Shown one piece after another: positions 24,927 to 35,166 of a stretch of 64,000 nucleotides of DNA. Source of the stretch: Paenibacillus dokdonensis (lineage in GTDB: Bacteria > Bacillota > Bacilli > Paenibacillales > Paenibacillaceae); NCBI RefSeq assembly GCF_004916975.1, contig NZ_STGQ01000002.1, positions 558,001 through 622,000 of the forward strand, given 5' to 3'. Within the stretch, counting starts at the first letter, position 1; every line of letters starts with the position of its first letter. The notes under the pieces were generated by a model. The model saw only the letters and a program-made list of their open reading frames with translations. It made no database searches and was not told the origin of the DNA. A program made the position numbers and the translations under genes.

Positions 24927-26941
24927 TCGAACAAACCCTCTTTCTCCTCAATTTGCGCGAGAACCTCAAGCAGCTGCTGCTCAGCTTCTTCCACGCTGCC
25001 CTTTAGCTGTACGGCCGCATTCGTTAAATGTCCGCCGCCGCCAAGTCTTTCCATTACAACCTGAACATTCATCCGGCCCAGTGAACGCGCACTGATGCCT
25101 ATCAGGCCATCCGGCCGTTCGCTGATGACAAACGAGGCCACCACGTCCGTCATGTTGAGCAGCGTATCCGCCGCCTGAGCAATTAACAGCTGCGGGATGA
25201 CAGCCCCCGGCTCAGTTTTTGCAAGAGCGACATGATCATATACCATTTTAGCATGCTTAATGATATCTGACTTTGCCAGATATTCCTGCAGGTCTTCTTT
25301 CAGCATCCGCTGGATCTGAATCGTATCGGCACCACTGCGGCGCAGGAACCCTGCCGCTTCAAAAGTACGTGAACCGGTGTGAAGCGCAAAATGCTTCGTA
25401 TCCACCGCTATACCAGCCAGCAGCATCGTAGCTTCCATCGGGGTAAGCTGAATTTTCTCATGAATATATTGCAAAAGCTCGGTAACCAGCTCACAAGCCG
25501 AAGAAGCATAGGGTTCCATATAGACCAGTACGGCATCGTTGATAAACTCCTCGCCGCGGCGGTGATGGTCCACGACGACAATCCGGCTCGCATTCTGCAC
25601 CAGCTTCGGCTCCATCGTCATGGAAGCCTTGTGGGTATCCACCACCACCAGCAGGCTGTGTGGATTCAGCATCGCAAGCGCCTGCTCCGGAGAAATAAAC
25701 CGCTCCATAAGCTTCTCATCCTTCTGCACCTGAGCCATCATCCGTTCTATCGACGGATTCGTGCCCGGAAGGACGATGTAGGCCTCGACGTTATATATCT
25801 GCGCCGCCTTCAACACACCGATGGATGCCCCGATCACATCCATGTCCGGCAAACGGTGTCCCATGATAAACACCTTATCGCTTTCCTGAATCAAATCACG
25901 CAGGGCATGCGCAATGACTCTGGCGCGTACCCGCGTACGTTTCTCAACCGCATTGGATTTACCGCCATAAAAGGACAGACGCTGTCCTGCTTTGACAGCT
26001 GCCTGATCCCCACCGCGCCCAAGCGACATATCCAGCGAAGACTGCGCCAGTTCGCCCAGCTCGCTAATACTCTCCGGACCGAAGCCAAGCCCGATACTCA
26101 GCGTCATTGGCACCTTCAGCTCGGCAGTCATTTCACGAACCTCATCGAGAATGACAAATCTGCTTTTTTCCAGCTCCTGCAGCGATTTATAATTCAGCAT
26201 CATCAAATACCGGTCCGACGAAAGCCGGCGCAGGTACACCTCGTAATGCTTTGCCCATTCTGTTATCTCTGTCGTAACCTTGGCGATCAGGGAGGTGCGC
26301 TGCTGATCATCCATTCCCTGAGCCGCCTCATCGAGATTATCCATCATCATAATGCCGATGGCCAGCTTCTCCGATTCGTATTTCTCACGAAGGACTGCCA
26401 TTTCGGTTACATCATACAGATAGATCAGGCGCTCCTCCGTATTCAGCATCAAATGGTAATAGGACTCACCAATTTTAATCTCCGTTTGAAAATGCTTTTG
26501 CCCGTCTTTTTGATTATCCTTGTGGCCGTCCTTATGACCGCCATCTTTTTTTTCATTCATGATCGATGACAGTGACGGGAACAGCTCCTGAAGCGAATCA
26601 CCGACGAGCGATTTTTGTTCGAATATTTTACATATATAACGATTATTCCATTCGACAGTCTTGTCCTCACCATAGAGCACAATCCCGAACGGCAGGGTGT
26701 TAATTGCTTCACCTTCAACTCTTTTAACACGGAAGGACAAGCCGTTGATATACTCCAGCAGGTTCTTGCGATACCGCATTTCCGCCTTCAGCAACAGGTA
26801 GCAGAGCGCCGCCACCAGAATGAGGCTTATGATTCCGAGCGGCCAATTGTACCGGATCACAATAATGACCAAAAGCAGCATCAGCATAAACGCCCAGACG
26901 GTATAATAGCCGTGCCAGCGCTGTTGTAGAAATTTAGGCAT
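24923..26941 (-). CDS. gdpP: Cyclic-di-AMP phosphodiesterase GdpP
   Basis: A 672-residue membrane enzyme that hydrolyses c-di-AMP. Two N-terminal membrane helices (about 10-55), a PAS-like domain, a degenerate GGDEF domain and a catalytic DHH/DHHA1 module with [20 protein letters not shown] and [11 protein letters not shown] metal-binding motifs. The C-terminal [10 protein letters not shown] motif of DHHA1 is intact. An unusual charged repeat of [13 protein letters not shown] type lies within the PAS region near residues 135-150. ATG at 26941 has AGGGTGG upstream; the GTG at 26950 does not. Loss of GdpP in related bacteria raises c-di-AMP and alters wall stress and osmotic responses. Confidence 0.95.
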   Translation of the reverse strand: MPKFLQQRWHGYYTVWAFMLMLLLVIIVIRYNWPLGIISLILVAALCYLLLKAEMRYRKNLLEYINGLSFRVKRVEGEAINTLPFGIVLYGEDKTVEWNNRYICKIFEQKSLVGDSLQELFPSLSSIMNEKKDGGHKDGHKDNQKDGQKHFQTEIKIGESYYHLMLNTEERLIYLYDVTEMAVLREKYESEKLAIGIMMMDNLDEAAQGMDDQQRTSLIAKVTTEITEWAKHYEVYLRRLSSDRYLMMLNYKSLQELEKSRFVILDEVREMTAELKVPMTLSIGLGFGPESISELGELAQSSLDMSLGRGGDQAAVKAGQRLSFYGGKSNAVEKRTRVRARVIAHALRDLIQESDKVFIMGHRLPDMDVIGASIGVLKAAQIYNVEAYIVLPGTNPSIERMMAQVQKDEKLMERFISPEQALAMLNPHSLLVVVDTHKASMTMEPKLVQNASRIVVVDHHRRGEEFINDAVLVYMEPYASSACELVTELLQYIHEKIQLTPMEATMLLAGIAVDTKHFALHTGSRTFEAAGFLRRSGADTIQIQRMLKEDLQEYLAKSDIIKHAKMVYDHVALAKTEPGAVIPQLLIAQAADTLLNMTDVVASFVISERPDGLIGISARSLGRMNVQVVMERLGGGGHLTNAAVQLKGSVEEAEQQLLEVLAQIEEKEGLFE

Positions 26942-26951
26942 GACACCCACC

Positions 26952-27878
26952 CTAACGTTTTGATTTAGTCATAAATTGACGCAGCGGAAATGCAAGATCC
27001 AGTATTCCAATGATCCGCATCGGCGGAAACAGCAAGATCGGAATTGCGAACAGCAGTGGTATAGCCGGATGCCATTTTCTCGTATATCCCAAGTAGTAGA
27101 AAAATCCAATGGCTTGAATCATAAAACAAATATGCAGCAGTGGAACCAGGTTCGCGGCAATCATCGTCATATAGGAATTACTGGAGCTGCGGGCGAATAT
27201 CTCAATCACAACTCCGATCAAATAATACCAGATCAGCGATCTCGGCATCATCCACTCACGAGCAGGCTTCATCTTAGGTACATGTTGACCCATGCTTTCT
27301 ATGATTGGACGCGCCAGCGAATGCGTAATAACAGCCATCATGAAGGAGCTGATAATCATCGCAAACGGAATCATCTGCATTGTTGCGTTGCTTAGCATTC
27401 TCATATCTTCCGGGGTCCAGGCCATATCCGTCATGAGCGGATTATTTCCGCCTACATCCTTCAACGGAGACGTCGTCATTTTCACAATATCATCTACATA
27501 ACTGGACAGGTCGAAGTTTAAAAACACCGTGCCTATCAGCAGCAGTACCAGCATTTCGGCCAGAATAATCCCCGCTCCTGTCATCAACGTGCGCAGTGCG
27601 GGAGCCTTTTTCTTGTATGCCCGGCCCATAACAATCGCAGGGATCAGGAAGTACGCAGCCAAAAGCAGGTTTACCGGATGCACAATAAAGGCAATCAGCC
27701 ATACCGGAATGGCGTGCAACAGAAAAGATTTTAGATTTAAGGTTGCAAAAAGAATCGTGGCGGGCAATATCAGAAAAAACACCGTCACGATCGATAAAGG
27801 GGAAAGTAAGGAGAGCAGCAGAAGCAGATACACAACGCTCCATACTACCGATGTCCAGCGCATTTTCAATGTCTTCAC
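26952..27878 (-). CDS. yybS: YybS-like DUF2232 membrane protein
   Basis: A 308-residue protein with about eight membrane helices, matching the DUF2232 (YybS) family usually found before gdpP and rplI in Bacillales. Its role is not established; the family resembles small-molecule transporters. Its GTG at 27878 overlaps the stop of the MazG-like gene. A TTG at 27869 is better spaced from AGAGG, so the exact start is uncertain. Confidence 0.85.
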   Translation of the reverse strand: MKTLKMRWTSVVWSVVYLLLLLSLLSPLSIVTVFFLILPATILFATLNLKSFLLHAIPVWLIAFIVHPVNLLLAAYFLIPAIVMGRAYKKKAPALRTLMTGAGIILAEMLVLLLIGTVFLNFDLSSYVDDIVKMTTSPLKDVGGNNPLMTDMAWTPEDMRMLSNATMQMIPFAMIISSFMMAVITHSLARPIIESMGQHVPKMKPAREWMMPRSLIWYYLIGVVIEIFARSSSNSYMTMIAANLVPLLHICFMIQAIGFFYYLGYTRKWHPAIPLLFAIPILLFPPMRIIGILDLAFPLRQFMTKSKR

Positions 27879-28177
27879 CTCTTACGCATATGTTCTTCCA
27901 GCGCGGAAATATCTTGATACCACTCCTCAAGCTGGTGTCCTTCCTGCTTATGTTTCTTTAGTTTCTCGATCAAAAGATCATCCAGGTCCCGGTACGATAT
28001 CCCAAGCCTGCGAGCCAATATGTAGGAACTCATGATCAAACTGGCGAGACTGTCACCCACACGGGTCGTGCTGCCTTCCCATAATGCCTTAAACAGTCGG
28101 GATACGTTGTCAACCACTTCGGTTTTTAGCCATTCGATGACTTTCGCGCGTTTGGCTACATCCAAATCCTTTGGCAT
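27875..28177 (-). CDS. MazG-like family protein
   Basis: A 100-residue helical protein resembling the small MazG-like proteins of Paenibacillus (AKVIEWLKTEVVDNVSRLFKALWEG...). MazG proteins are nucleoside triphosphate pyrophosphohydrolases. The canonical EExxE metal-binding motif is not obvious here, so catalytic activity is uncertain. Translationally coupled to the following yybS gene by overlap. Confidence 0.7.
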   Translation of the reverse strand: MPKDLDVAKRAKVIEWLKTEVVDNVSRLFKALWEGSTTRVGDSLASLIMSSYILARRLGISYRDLDDLLIEKLKKHKQEGHQLEEWYQDISALEEHMRKR

Positions 28178-28281
28178 ATCTGAAGGTCACACTCCCTGAA
28201 AAAGCTTTATTCTCCATTATATCATAAAAAGCTGCTGCTAACGAAAATGGACCCCGCCGCCGTTCATGCTTCAAGCTGCGG

Positions 28282-28325
28282 CAAAAAGACCTGCGGATCA
28301 TACAAATCAAAAGCAGGTCTTTTAT
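28282..28325 (-). terminator. Intrinsic terminator of the CBS-domain gene
   Basis: AAAAGACCTGC/GCAGGTCTTTT stem with an 18-nt loop; TTTTT follows the stem on the minus strand. Confidence 0.8.
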
Positions 28326-28388
28326 CATTTTATGTCTCTTACGCTTAAGGTAACCGCAAGCATTTTCAAAAATGGAAACGTTATGATG

Positions 28389-28814
28389 CTACCGCGAATT
28401 CATGGATTCCTTGGACACAAACCGCTCACAGTATTCGATAATCTGGCTTCTGCGGACGATTCCGATAAAACGGTTCATATCATCTACCACCGGCACAAAG
28501 TTCTGGACTTTAGCCAGGTTAATCAAATCTTCCATATTGGCATCAATGGACACCGGCTTATTATTCACCTTGAGCGGCACGTCCTTCAACAGAAACTTGG
28601 AAGCATTCTCAAAATTTACCTTGCCGCTTGAGTTCTTCATATGCCAAAGCAGATCGCCTTCGGTCACTGTTCCAGCGTACGTGCCATCCTTGCTTAGTAT
28701 AGGAACCGCTGTATACCTATGATACTCCATCCGTTCGAGTGTCTGCCGCAGTGTGGAGTCCATCGTTACGGTAACGACCTCCTGTTTAGGTAGCAGAAAA
28801 AACGCTATATTCAT
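28389..28814 (-). CDS. Tandem CBS-domain protein
   Basis: A 141-residue stand-alone CBS pair (about residues 8-60 and 75-130; YHRYTAVPILSKDGTYAGTVTEGDLL and FVPVVDDMNRFIGIVRRSQII). Such modules bind adenine nucleotides. In Bacillus the similar-sized DarB/CbpB binds c-di-AMP, and the nearby gdpP makes that ligand attractive but unproven. AGGAGGA lies upstream of the ATG, and a terminator separates the gene from the gdpP operon. Confidence 0.85.
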   Translation of the reverse strand: MNIAFFLLPKQEVVTVTMDSTLRQTLERMEYHRYTAVPILSKDGTYAGTVTEGDLLWHMKNSSGKVNFENASKFLLKDVPLKVNNKPVSIDANMEDLINLAKVQNFVPVVDDMNRFIGIVRRSQIIEYCERFVSKESMNSR

Positions 28815-28972
28815 GTGGGACTAATCCTCCTCTGCCCTTCTTCAAGCTTCTCCTATCTTCATACGTTTCAATCCCGGCATTGTTTCAAGCAGACGCAAAA
28901 TCAGCAGCCGCACCTGTGGCTGCCGATCATTTCAAGTTTATAAAATGTACATGCGGAGAGGCCGCGATAATA

Positions 28973-29983
28973 CTATTTTACGGTACTCTCCTCTTTCTTG
29001 TCATCTGGCAGCATCAGTTCATCCGATAATGTGTTGGGATTTTTCCAGCTATCAATGAGTTCTTTGGCTTTGTCTACATCTTTCTGGATCGGCTCATCAT
29101 AATAAATGCCGTCAATTTTCATCCCTTCACCCATAATTGTATAGCTGGAAATCTGAGCTTCAGATCCGGTTAATACCTGCTTCGCCAGATCGATAATGAA
29201 CTTTGGCTGCATATCGGTTTGGAAGTTATCGCCCATGATATCAAGCAGCTCCGGAATTTTGGAAATCTGATTCAAATGAAGCATTCGATTCGCAACAGCG
29301 TCCAGGAATACCTGCTGGCGCTTCGTACGGTTAAAATCGCTGTCTTCCCGGTACCGTACATAATTCAGTGCTTCCTCACCGGTATAGATAGGCTTATTCG
29401 CTTTAACCGTAAATTTTTCATGATCATAGCCTTTGTTCACAATATCCTTCTGAATCGGCAGCTCCACACCGCCAAGCGCATTGACCGCATCCTTTAGTCC
29501 CTGAAAATTAATTGTGGCGTAATAGTCCACCTTCTGGCCTAAAAATGCCTCAATGGTATCCTTGGACATCTGCTGCCCGCCAAATGCGTAGGCATGCGTA
29601 ATTTTATCCTTCTTTCCTTTTCCTATAATCTCAGTATACGTATCCCTTGGGATAGAAATGAGCAATACTTTGGAATCCTTGGGGCGTACAACCGCATAAA
29701 TGAGCGTATCCGAACGGGCCGGTTCATCTTTGCGCTGATCCGAGCCAAGCAGCATGACCGAAAACGGTTTGTTTTCATATACTACAGGCTCTGCTGGCTT
29801 GCTGAGCGTATTGTCCTTGGACTCCAGTGGTTGATAGGATTTTTGCAGCGAGCTCTCCACCCGCTTGGAAAGAAAAACATCAAATGCCATTACCGCGAGT
29901 TGCTTGCGGAAGGCAAAGGCGCTTCCTGCAACCAGAAGAAGGATAACAGCTATGGATATATATATTTTTGTTCTCTTTTTCAT
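28973..29983 (-). CDS. LytR-CpsA-Psr (LCP) family cell-wall glycopolymer ligase
   Basis: A 336-residue protein with one N-terminal membrane helix (IYISIAVILLLVAGSAFAF) and an extracellular LCP domain: VMLLGSDQRKDEPARSDTLI, LLISIPRDTYTEI, INFQGLKDAVNALGGV and LNYVRYREDSDFNRTKRQQ (the conserved Arg and Asp residues). LCP enzymes transfer teichoic acid or other anionic polymers from lipid carriers to peptidoglycan (TagU/TagT/TagV in Bacillus). Has its own promoter at 30094-30122. Confidence 0.93.
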   Translation of the reverse strand: MKKRTKIYISIAVILLLVAGSAFAFRKQLAVMAFDVFLSKRVESSLQKSYQPLESKDNTLSKPAEPVVYENKPFSVMLLGSDQRKDEPARSDTLIYAVVRPKDSKVLLISIPRDTYTEIIGKGKKDKITHAYAFGGQQMSKDTIEAFLGQKVDYYATINFQGLKDAVNALGGVELPIQKDIVNKGYDHEKFTVKANKPIYTGEEALNYVRYREDSDFNRTKRQQVFLDAVANRMLHLNQISKIPELLDIMGDNFQTDMQPKFIIDLAKQVLTGSEAQISSYTIMGEGMKIDGIYYDEPIQKDVDKAKELIDSWKNPNTLSDELMLPDDKKEESTVK

Positions 29984-30093
29984 TCAATGATTCCTTCTTT
30001 TATTTAGAATAAAAGTCCTAATTCCTAGAAAAAACGGTTTTCTCTGGCCTCCTTTCTTTATATAAACGGATGATGGATTTCTTGACGCATTCT

Positions 30094-30122
30094 GTTGTAA
30101 ATATCCGTTTAGATATTGTCAA
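30094..30122 (-). promoter_or_regulatory. Promoter of the LCP gene
   Basis: Minus-strand perfect TTGACA (30117-30122), a 17-nt spacer and TACAAC (30094-30099), about 110 nt before the start codon. The rest of the 29984-30242 gap shows nothing assignable. Confidence 0.65.
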
Positions 30123-30242
30123 ACGACATTAACATTGTAAACGCTAATTTTATAAAAAGAAACCGTATTTCGGTGTCGATTTTTGAAAAAAAGGTGCCTT
30201 TACCGCTAAATATTTGCAGTTTTTCCGCATCGATCCGTCATC

Positions 30243-30271
30243 AAAAAAACTCTGTCAGAATGACAGAGTTC
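30243..30271 (-). terminator. Intrinsic terminator of the MFS gene
   Basis: Stem ACTCTGTCA/TGACAGAGT (30249-30257 with 30261-30269) followed on the minus strand by TTTTTTT. Confidence 0.92.
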
Positions 30272-30295
30272 TTATTGTAAAATCCATGTATATTT

Positions 30296-31882
30296 TCAGG
30301 CGTTGCTGCTTTCCTGTTCTGCAGCTTTTTTACGGCGGACGGCACCCAGAATAAGGGCCGACACCAGAGATAATGCACTGAATACAAGCGCCGACCAGAA
30401 GAGCCCGTTATAGCCCTGCTTCACGGTTACGTGAAGAGCATTCAGCAGGACATTACGCACTCCTTCATCCGGAACACTGCGAAAGCCTTCGAGAATACTG
30501 TGGTAATCGCTGCTGCCTGCCGCGCCGCCCTTCGGGCCGTAATTTTGCATCGCGTCAGCCGGCACATGAATGCCGCTCTCGGCGAAGCCTTGCTTAATTT
30601 GGCTGCCTATATTCATGAATGAACGGGCTAAGAAACCTGCGAATATCGTCGGCGCGATCGCCATGGCGATCTGACGGGATAGCGAGCTGGTTGCCACGGC
30701 GATCCCTTTATTCTTTTCACTTGCTCCCTCGGTGACCAGCACGTTAACGGGAGCGCCCAGCATGGAGCCAAAGCCGATCCCGACAAAAACACCTGCAATA
30801 ATCATTTGCCATATGTTTTGTACCCAGAGCGCAAACAACAGGAAGCCTATAATCCCCAAAATGCTTGCCACTGCAATGGTCCATGTCGGCCCCTTTTTAT
30901 CGACTAAAAATCCGCCACCTGCCGCGCCGATGCCGGCCGCAAGCGCTACGGGAGTAAACCAGTACCCGGCAACTGTACTTGAGACATCCAAATACTGCTC
31001 GACGAATCCCGGTATGAAAATAACAGATGCGAGAATCGCTCCCGAGAAAAACGCAATAAACAGCGTCCAGCGGAAGGTGGATTGCTGCAGCAGATTAACA
31101 GGTACGACAGGCTCTGTGCCGGTATGCTGAAGCCGTCTCTCCATATAATAAAATATGACAAGCAGAACAATAGCAGCCAGGAAAAACACATAAAACTTCC
31201 AGGAAAGAAGGCTGTCTGCCACATTCACGCCATCCAGATTCGTGAAGCTGTACATCAGGCTGAGCACGCCGAGAATCAGGACAGAAATTCCGGTCCAGTC
31301 CATTTTCGCTCTGGTATGCTCCTGCTCTTCTTTAATGAAGCGTACGCCTAAGATCAGCAGGAGAACCGCAATCGGCACATTGATCAAAAACAGCCAGTGC
31401 CAATTCCCCGTAGCCCCCAAGATAAAAGATCCAATATTCGGACCCAGCACCGACGCAACTCCATTCATGCCTCCGAGCATCCCCAGCGAACGCCCATGGC
31501 GTTCTCTCGGAAACGTCGACAGGACATAAGAGCTGGCTATGATGAAAATACCGCCGCCGCCAAGCGCCTGGATAAGCCTCGCGATCAGGAAAAATGTAAA
31601 ATTCGGGCTAAGGGCTACCAGTAATGATCCGGTGCCGAATAAGATAACCTCAATAATAAACAGCCGCTTACGTCCATAACGATCCGACATCTTGCCTGCG
31701 ATCGGCACACTGACGGCAAGCCCAAGTGTATATAGCGTAATAGTCCAGGCGCCCCACGTCGGGCTCACGCCGAAGGAATAAATGAGAGTCGTCAGTGAAG
31801 AAGTAATAATACCGTTATCCAATGCGGCCATGAACACGCCAATTGCAAAAATAACGAGTGAAGCCTTCATATTTTTCTGCAC
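30296..31882 (-). CDS. DHA2-type (EmrB/QacA) MFS drug/H+ antiporter
   Basis: A 528-residue protein with about 14 membrane helices. MFS motifs: D34-containing first helix (FMAALDNGIITSSL), motif A GKMSDRYGRKRLF and motif C near GPNIGSFILGATGNW, typical of the 14-TM drug/proton antiporters. A larger extracellular loop lies before the last helix. The start is set at GTG 31882, because GGGAGG lies 7 nt upstream; the frame extends to 31903 without a site. Monocistronic, ended by a strong terminator. The substrate cannot be read from sequence. Confidence 0.9.
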   Translation of the reverse strand: MQKNMKASLVIFAIGVFMAALDNGIITSSLTTLIYSFGVSPTWGAWTITLYTLGLAVSVPIAGKMSDRYGRKRLFIIEVILFGTGSLLVALSPNFTFFLIARLIQALGGGGIFIIASSYVLSTFPRERHGRSLGMLGGMNGVASVLGPNIGSFILGATGNWHWLFLINVPIAVLLLILGVRFIKEEQEHTRAKMDWTGISVLILGVLSLMYSFTNLDGVNVADSLLSWKFYVFFLAAIVLLVIFYYMERRLQHTGTEPVVPVNLLQQSTFRWTLFIAFFSGAILASVIFIPGFVEQYLDVSSTVAGYWFTPVALAAGIGAAGGGFLVDKKGPTWTIAVASILGIIGFLLFALWVQNIWQMIIAGVFVGIGFGSMLGAPVNVLVTEGASEKNKGIAVATSSLSRQIAMAIAPTIFAGFLARSFMNIGSQIKQGFAESGIHVPADAMQNYGPKGGAAGSSDYHSILEGFRSVPDEGVRNVLLNALHVTVKQGYNGLFWSALVFSALSLVSALILGAVRRKKAAEQESSNA

Positions 31883-32079
31883 AGGATATCCTCCCTTACA
31901 CACGTATATTCAAGCTTAGATATGTGCTCCCTAAATCCCATTCTGTGAGGTTGTACGCCCTATTCTGTCATTGTTTATTCAGATCATTATATCTAACCGG
32001 AGAATAACAGCAAAGAAAATGACCGTCAAGTCATTTTTTCTCAAAAATATATATCCATTTTGACATATCAACAATCAAC

Positions 32080-32120
32080 AAAAAACAGCCCCGTGACCAG
32101 GACTCTGGCACAAGGCTGTT
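32080..32120 (-). terminator. Terminator of the oligopeptide transporter operon
   Basis: Outer stem AACAGCC/GGCTGTT (32084-32090 with 32114-32120) with an imperfect inner stem, followed on the minus strand by TTTTTT. Confidence 0.8.
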
Positions 32121-32193
32121 AAATGGCATTTCGTATTTAACTCAACGCTCAGGAGGACCCCAATCCGCCTGTGTGTAGCTTAACTTATTTTGT

Positions 32194-33195
32194 TTAAAGC
32201 TTACTCAGGTCCGAGCCGCCTTCCACTCCAACCGGGAAGTGGCATGCAACCTGACGGCCTGGCAGAATCTCTTCCAGCTTCGGCTCAACCTGGCTGCACT
32301 TTTCTTGAGCAAACGGACAGCGAGTATGGAAACGGCAGCCTGTTGGCGGATTCGCCGGTGAAGGCACGTCTCCTTGCAGTACGATCCGATTCCGTTTCTT
32401 GGTTGGGGATGGCTTCGGAATCGCCGAGAGCAATGCCGCCGTATATGGATGCAGCGGATTCGCATACAATGCCTCGGTTTCACCGACTTCAACCATCTTA
32501 CCCAGATACATTACACCCACGCGGTCGGAAATGTGACGAACGACATTCAGACCATGCGCGATGAACAGAAATGTTAGTCCCATTTCCTTTTGCAGCTTCA
32601 TCAGCAGGTTGATAACCTGCGATTGCACCGATACGTCGAGTGCGGATACAGCTTCATCCGCTACAATGAATTTCGGCTTCAATGCAATGGCGCGTGCAAT
32701 CCCGATCCGCTGGCGTTGACCACCGGAAAATTCATGCGGATAACGATTGCGGCGTGTTGGATCGAGACCCACCAGCTTCATCAGTTCCACAACACGCTCA
32801 TCAATTTCTTTTGCGGACATCTTCGTATGAATCTTGAGCGGTTCACCGATAACATCCTTGACTAGAAAACGCGGATTCAGCGAGCCGAACGGATCCTGGA
32901 AAATAATCTGCATATCTTCACGCATTTTGTTGAGTTCTCTGTGACTCAATGCATGAATATCGCGTCCGTCAATTTTAACGGAACCTTCTGTTGCCCCTTG
33001 CAACCGAAGAATAACGCGTCCGAGCGTAGACTTACCGCAGCCGGATTCTCCAACCAGACCGAAGGTTTCCCCCTCACGAATGGAGAGAGAGACATCATCA
33101 ACGGCTTTAACATTACCAACAACACGATTGAGCAGGCCTTTGTGGATAGGGAAATACTTTTTAATGTTGTTTACTTCAACTAAGTTCTTAGCCAT
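32194..33195 (-). CDS. oppF: Oligopeptide/dipeptide ABC transporter ATPase, OppF type
   Basis: A 333-residue ATPase with Walker [10 protein letters not shown], signature [14 protein letters not shown], Walker [13 protein letters not shown] and the C-terminal [14 protein letters not shown] extension. The C-terminal cysteines (CRFHTRCP...C) fit the iron-sulphur motif of Opp/Dpp ATPases. Pairs with the OppD-type subunit, whose stop it overlaps by 8 nt, to drive peptide import. Confidence 0.94.
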   Translation of the reverse strand: MAKNLVEVNNIKKYFPIHKGLLNRVVGNVKAVDDVSLSIREGETFGLVGESGCGKSTLGRVILRLQGATEGSVKIDGRDIHALSHRELNKMREDMQIIFQDPFGSLNPRFLVKDVIGEPLKIHTKMSAKEIDERVVELMKLVGLDPTRRNRYPHEFSGGQRQRIGIARAIALKPKFIVADEAVSALDVSVQSQVINLLMKLQKEMGLTFLFIAHGLNVVRHISDRVGVMYLGKMVEVGETEALYANPLHPYTAALLSAIPKPSPTKKRNRIVLQGDVPSPANPPTGCRFHTRCPFAQEKCSQVEPKLEEILPGRQVACHFPVGVEGGSDLSKL

Positions 33196-34210
33196 GATTG
33201 CTTTCCCCTTTCCCTAAGGCAGCTGCTGCTTTCTCTTTATCTTCATACAACCAGCATTTCGTAAAATGCTCGCTGCCAATTTTGATATCTCCTGGCTCAA
33301 CCTGACGGCATTTATCCATCACATGCGGGCACCGCGGATTAAAACGGCATCCTTGCGGAAGATTACCAAGCGCCGGAATCGTACCTTTAATGGTGTACAA
33401 TTCCCCGCCGCGTTCGCCTTCAAAGCCTGGAATGGACTGCAAGAGACCTACTGTATATGGATGAGAAGGGTTCGAGAAGATCTCTTCCACCGTTCCCTGC
33501 TCCACGATGGCTCCAGCGTACATAACGGCAATATGATCGGCCATTTCCGCAGCTACACCCATATCATGGGTAATGAGCAGAATCGAAGTTCCGAGCTTTT
33601 CTTTCAAATCCTGAAGCAGTTCCAGAATTTGAGCCTGAACCGTAACGTCAAGCGCAGTCGTTGGCTCATCGGCAATCAGAAGCTCTGGTTTGGCGGCCAG
33701 TGCGATCGCGATTACAACACGTTGACACATACCACCAGACAGCTGGTTCGGATACTGCTTGGCCCGGATCTCAGGAGAAGGAATACCCACCATTCTCAGA
33801 AGCTCAACGGCTTCCTTCCACGCTTCATCCTTGTTCTTGTTTTGGTGAAGACTCAAGCTTTCAGCAATCTGGTCCCCAACCGTAAAGACAGGATTCAGTG
33901 CTGACATTGGATCCTGGAAAATCATCGAGATTTTATTCCCGCGGATTTCCTTCAGTTCCTCTTGCTTTTTGGCTGCCAAATCTTGCCCCTTAAAGTTGAT
34001 GTTGCCTTCTAAAATGACGCCGCCAGCATAATCAATCAAACGCATAATCGATAAGGAGGTTACGCTTTTACCGCTGCCGGACTCGCCGACGAGGCAAAGC
34101 GTCTTTCCCTTTTCAATGCTCACCGAGATGCGGTCCGTTGCTTTGACAAAACCTTTATCTGTTAAGAAGCCTGTGGTTAGATTCCGGACTTCGAGAAGCT
34201 TTTCCGCCAT
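33188..34210 (-). CDS. oppD: Oligopeptide/dipeptide ABC transporter ATPase, OppD type
   Basis: A 340-residue ATPase: Walker [10 protein letters not shown], signature [15 protein letters not shown] (Cys in place of the usual Arg), Walker [14 protein letters not shown]-loop LLITHDMG and C-terminal CRFNPRCP...C cluster. Its first 34 nt overlap the end of the permease gene, indicating tight coupling. Confidence 0.94.
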   Translation of the reverse strand: MAEKLLEVRNLTTGFLTDKGFVKATDRISVSIEKGKTLCLVGESGSGKSVTSLSIMRLIDYAGGVILEGNINFKGQDLAAKKQEELKEIRGNKISMIFQDPMSALNPVFTVGDQIAESLSLHQNKNKDEAWKEAVELLRMVGIPSPEIRAKQYPNQLSGGMCQRVVIAIALAAKPELLIADEPTTALDVTVQAQILELLQDLKEKLGTSILLITHDMGVAAEMADHIAVMYAGAIVEQGTVEEIFSNPSHPYTVGLLQSIPGFEGERGGELYTIKGTIPALGNLPQGCRFNPRCPHVMDKCRQVEPGDIKIGSEHFTKCWLYEDKEKAAAALGKGESNHG

Positions 34211-35166
34211 TTAGCTAACCTCCCCCGGGAATTTTTCTGTCTTGGATCAAGGGCATCACGAATGCCATCGCCAATGAAGTTAACAGCAAGCACGACAATC
34301 AGGATGCAAAGACCCGGATAAACCGCCTGCATTGGATTGGTAAGCATGAACTCCTGCGAGTTGCTCAGCATAAGTCCCCAGCTTGTGGCAGGAGCCTGGA
34401 TACCGAGTCCAAGGTAAGAAAGACCCGATTCCGACAAAATAGCGCCGCCTACCATCAATGTTGCATTGACAATAATCGGAAAGCTTGCATTACGCATCAG
34501 ATGTCTGAAGATGATTCCCCAGCTGGAGACACCGATTGCTTTGGCAGCTTCGACATACTGCATTTCACGCAGCTGCAGGAAGTTGCCCCGTACGAGACGG
34601 GCGACGCCGGTCCAGCTGGTAAATGCCAAGATCATGATCATATACGATATCTTCGTACCAAAAATGGCCATTACGAGAATGTTCAGGAAAAGCGTTGGAA
34701 TCGAGTTCATGACATCGACTATCCGCATGAAGATCGTGTCAACCCATCCGCCGAAGTAGCCGGAAACCGCCCCGATAATGGAGCCGATGATAACCGTAAT
34801 CGCAGCGACTGAGAAACCGATGAACATGGAAATGCGACTGCTATAAACCAAGCGAGAGAAAATATCCCGCCCGACTTCGTCTGTACCCAAAAGATGATTT
34901 CCTGTTCCTGGAGCCAGGTTGGCGATCATCAGATCAATCCTGTCTGGCTTGTAAGGAGCTATCCAATTTGCGAAAACTGCAACTAATATAAACAGAAACA
35001 ATACGACAAGGCCTGACATCGCAAAGCCATTTTTTCTGAATTTGGTCCACACTGTTTTCCATGGACCCGGTGGTTTGTCGCTCGGAGGAAGCGGAGTGTT
35101 CTCCGGCACCTGCGGTTCAACAGACTGCTGCACATTCGGTGCGGACATCGCGTTCATGTCACTCAT
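34177..35166 (-). CDS. oppC: Peptide ABC transporter permease, OppC type
   Basis: A 329-residue inner permease with six predicted membrane helices and the EAA-like loop (YVEAAKAIGVSSWGIIFRHLMRNA). The long cytoplasmic N-terminus (about 45 residues, Pro-rich) is usual for OppC. Overlaps oppB by 4 nt. Confidence 0.94.
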   Translation of the reverse strand: MSDMNAMSAPNVQQSVEPQVPENTPLPPSDKPPGPWKTVWTKFRKNGFAMSGLVVLFLFILVAVFANWIAPYKPDRIDLMIANLAPGTGNHLLGTDEVGRDIFSRLVYSSRISMFIGFSVAAITVIIGSIIGAVSGYFGGWVDTIFMRIVDVMNSIPTLFLNILVMAIFGTKISYMIMILAFTSWTGVARLVRGNFLQLREMQYVEAAKAIGVSSWGIIFRHLMRNASFPIIVNATLMVGGAILSESGLSYLGLGIQAPATSWGLMLSNSQEFMLTNPMQAVYPGLCILIVVLAVNFIGDGIRDALDPRQKNSRGRLAKWRKSFSKSGI

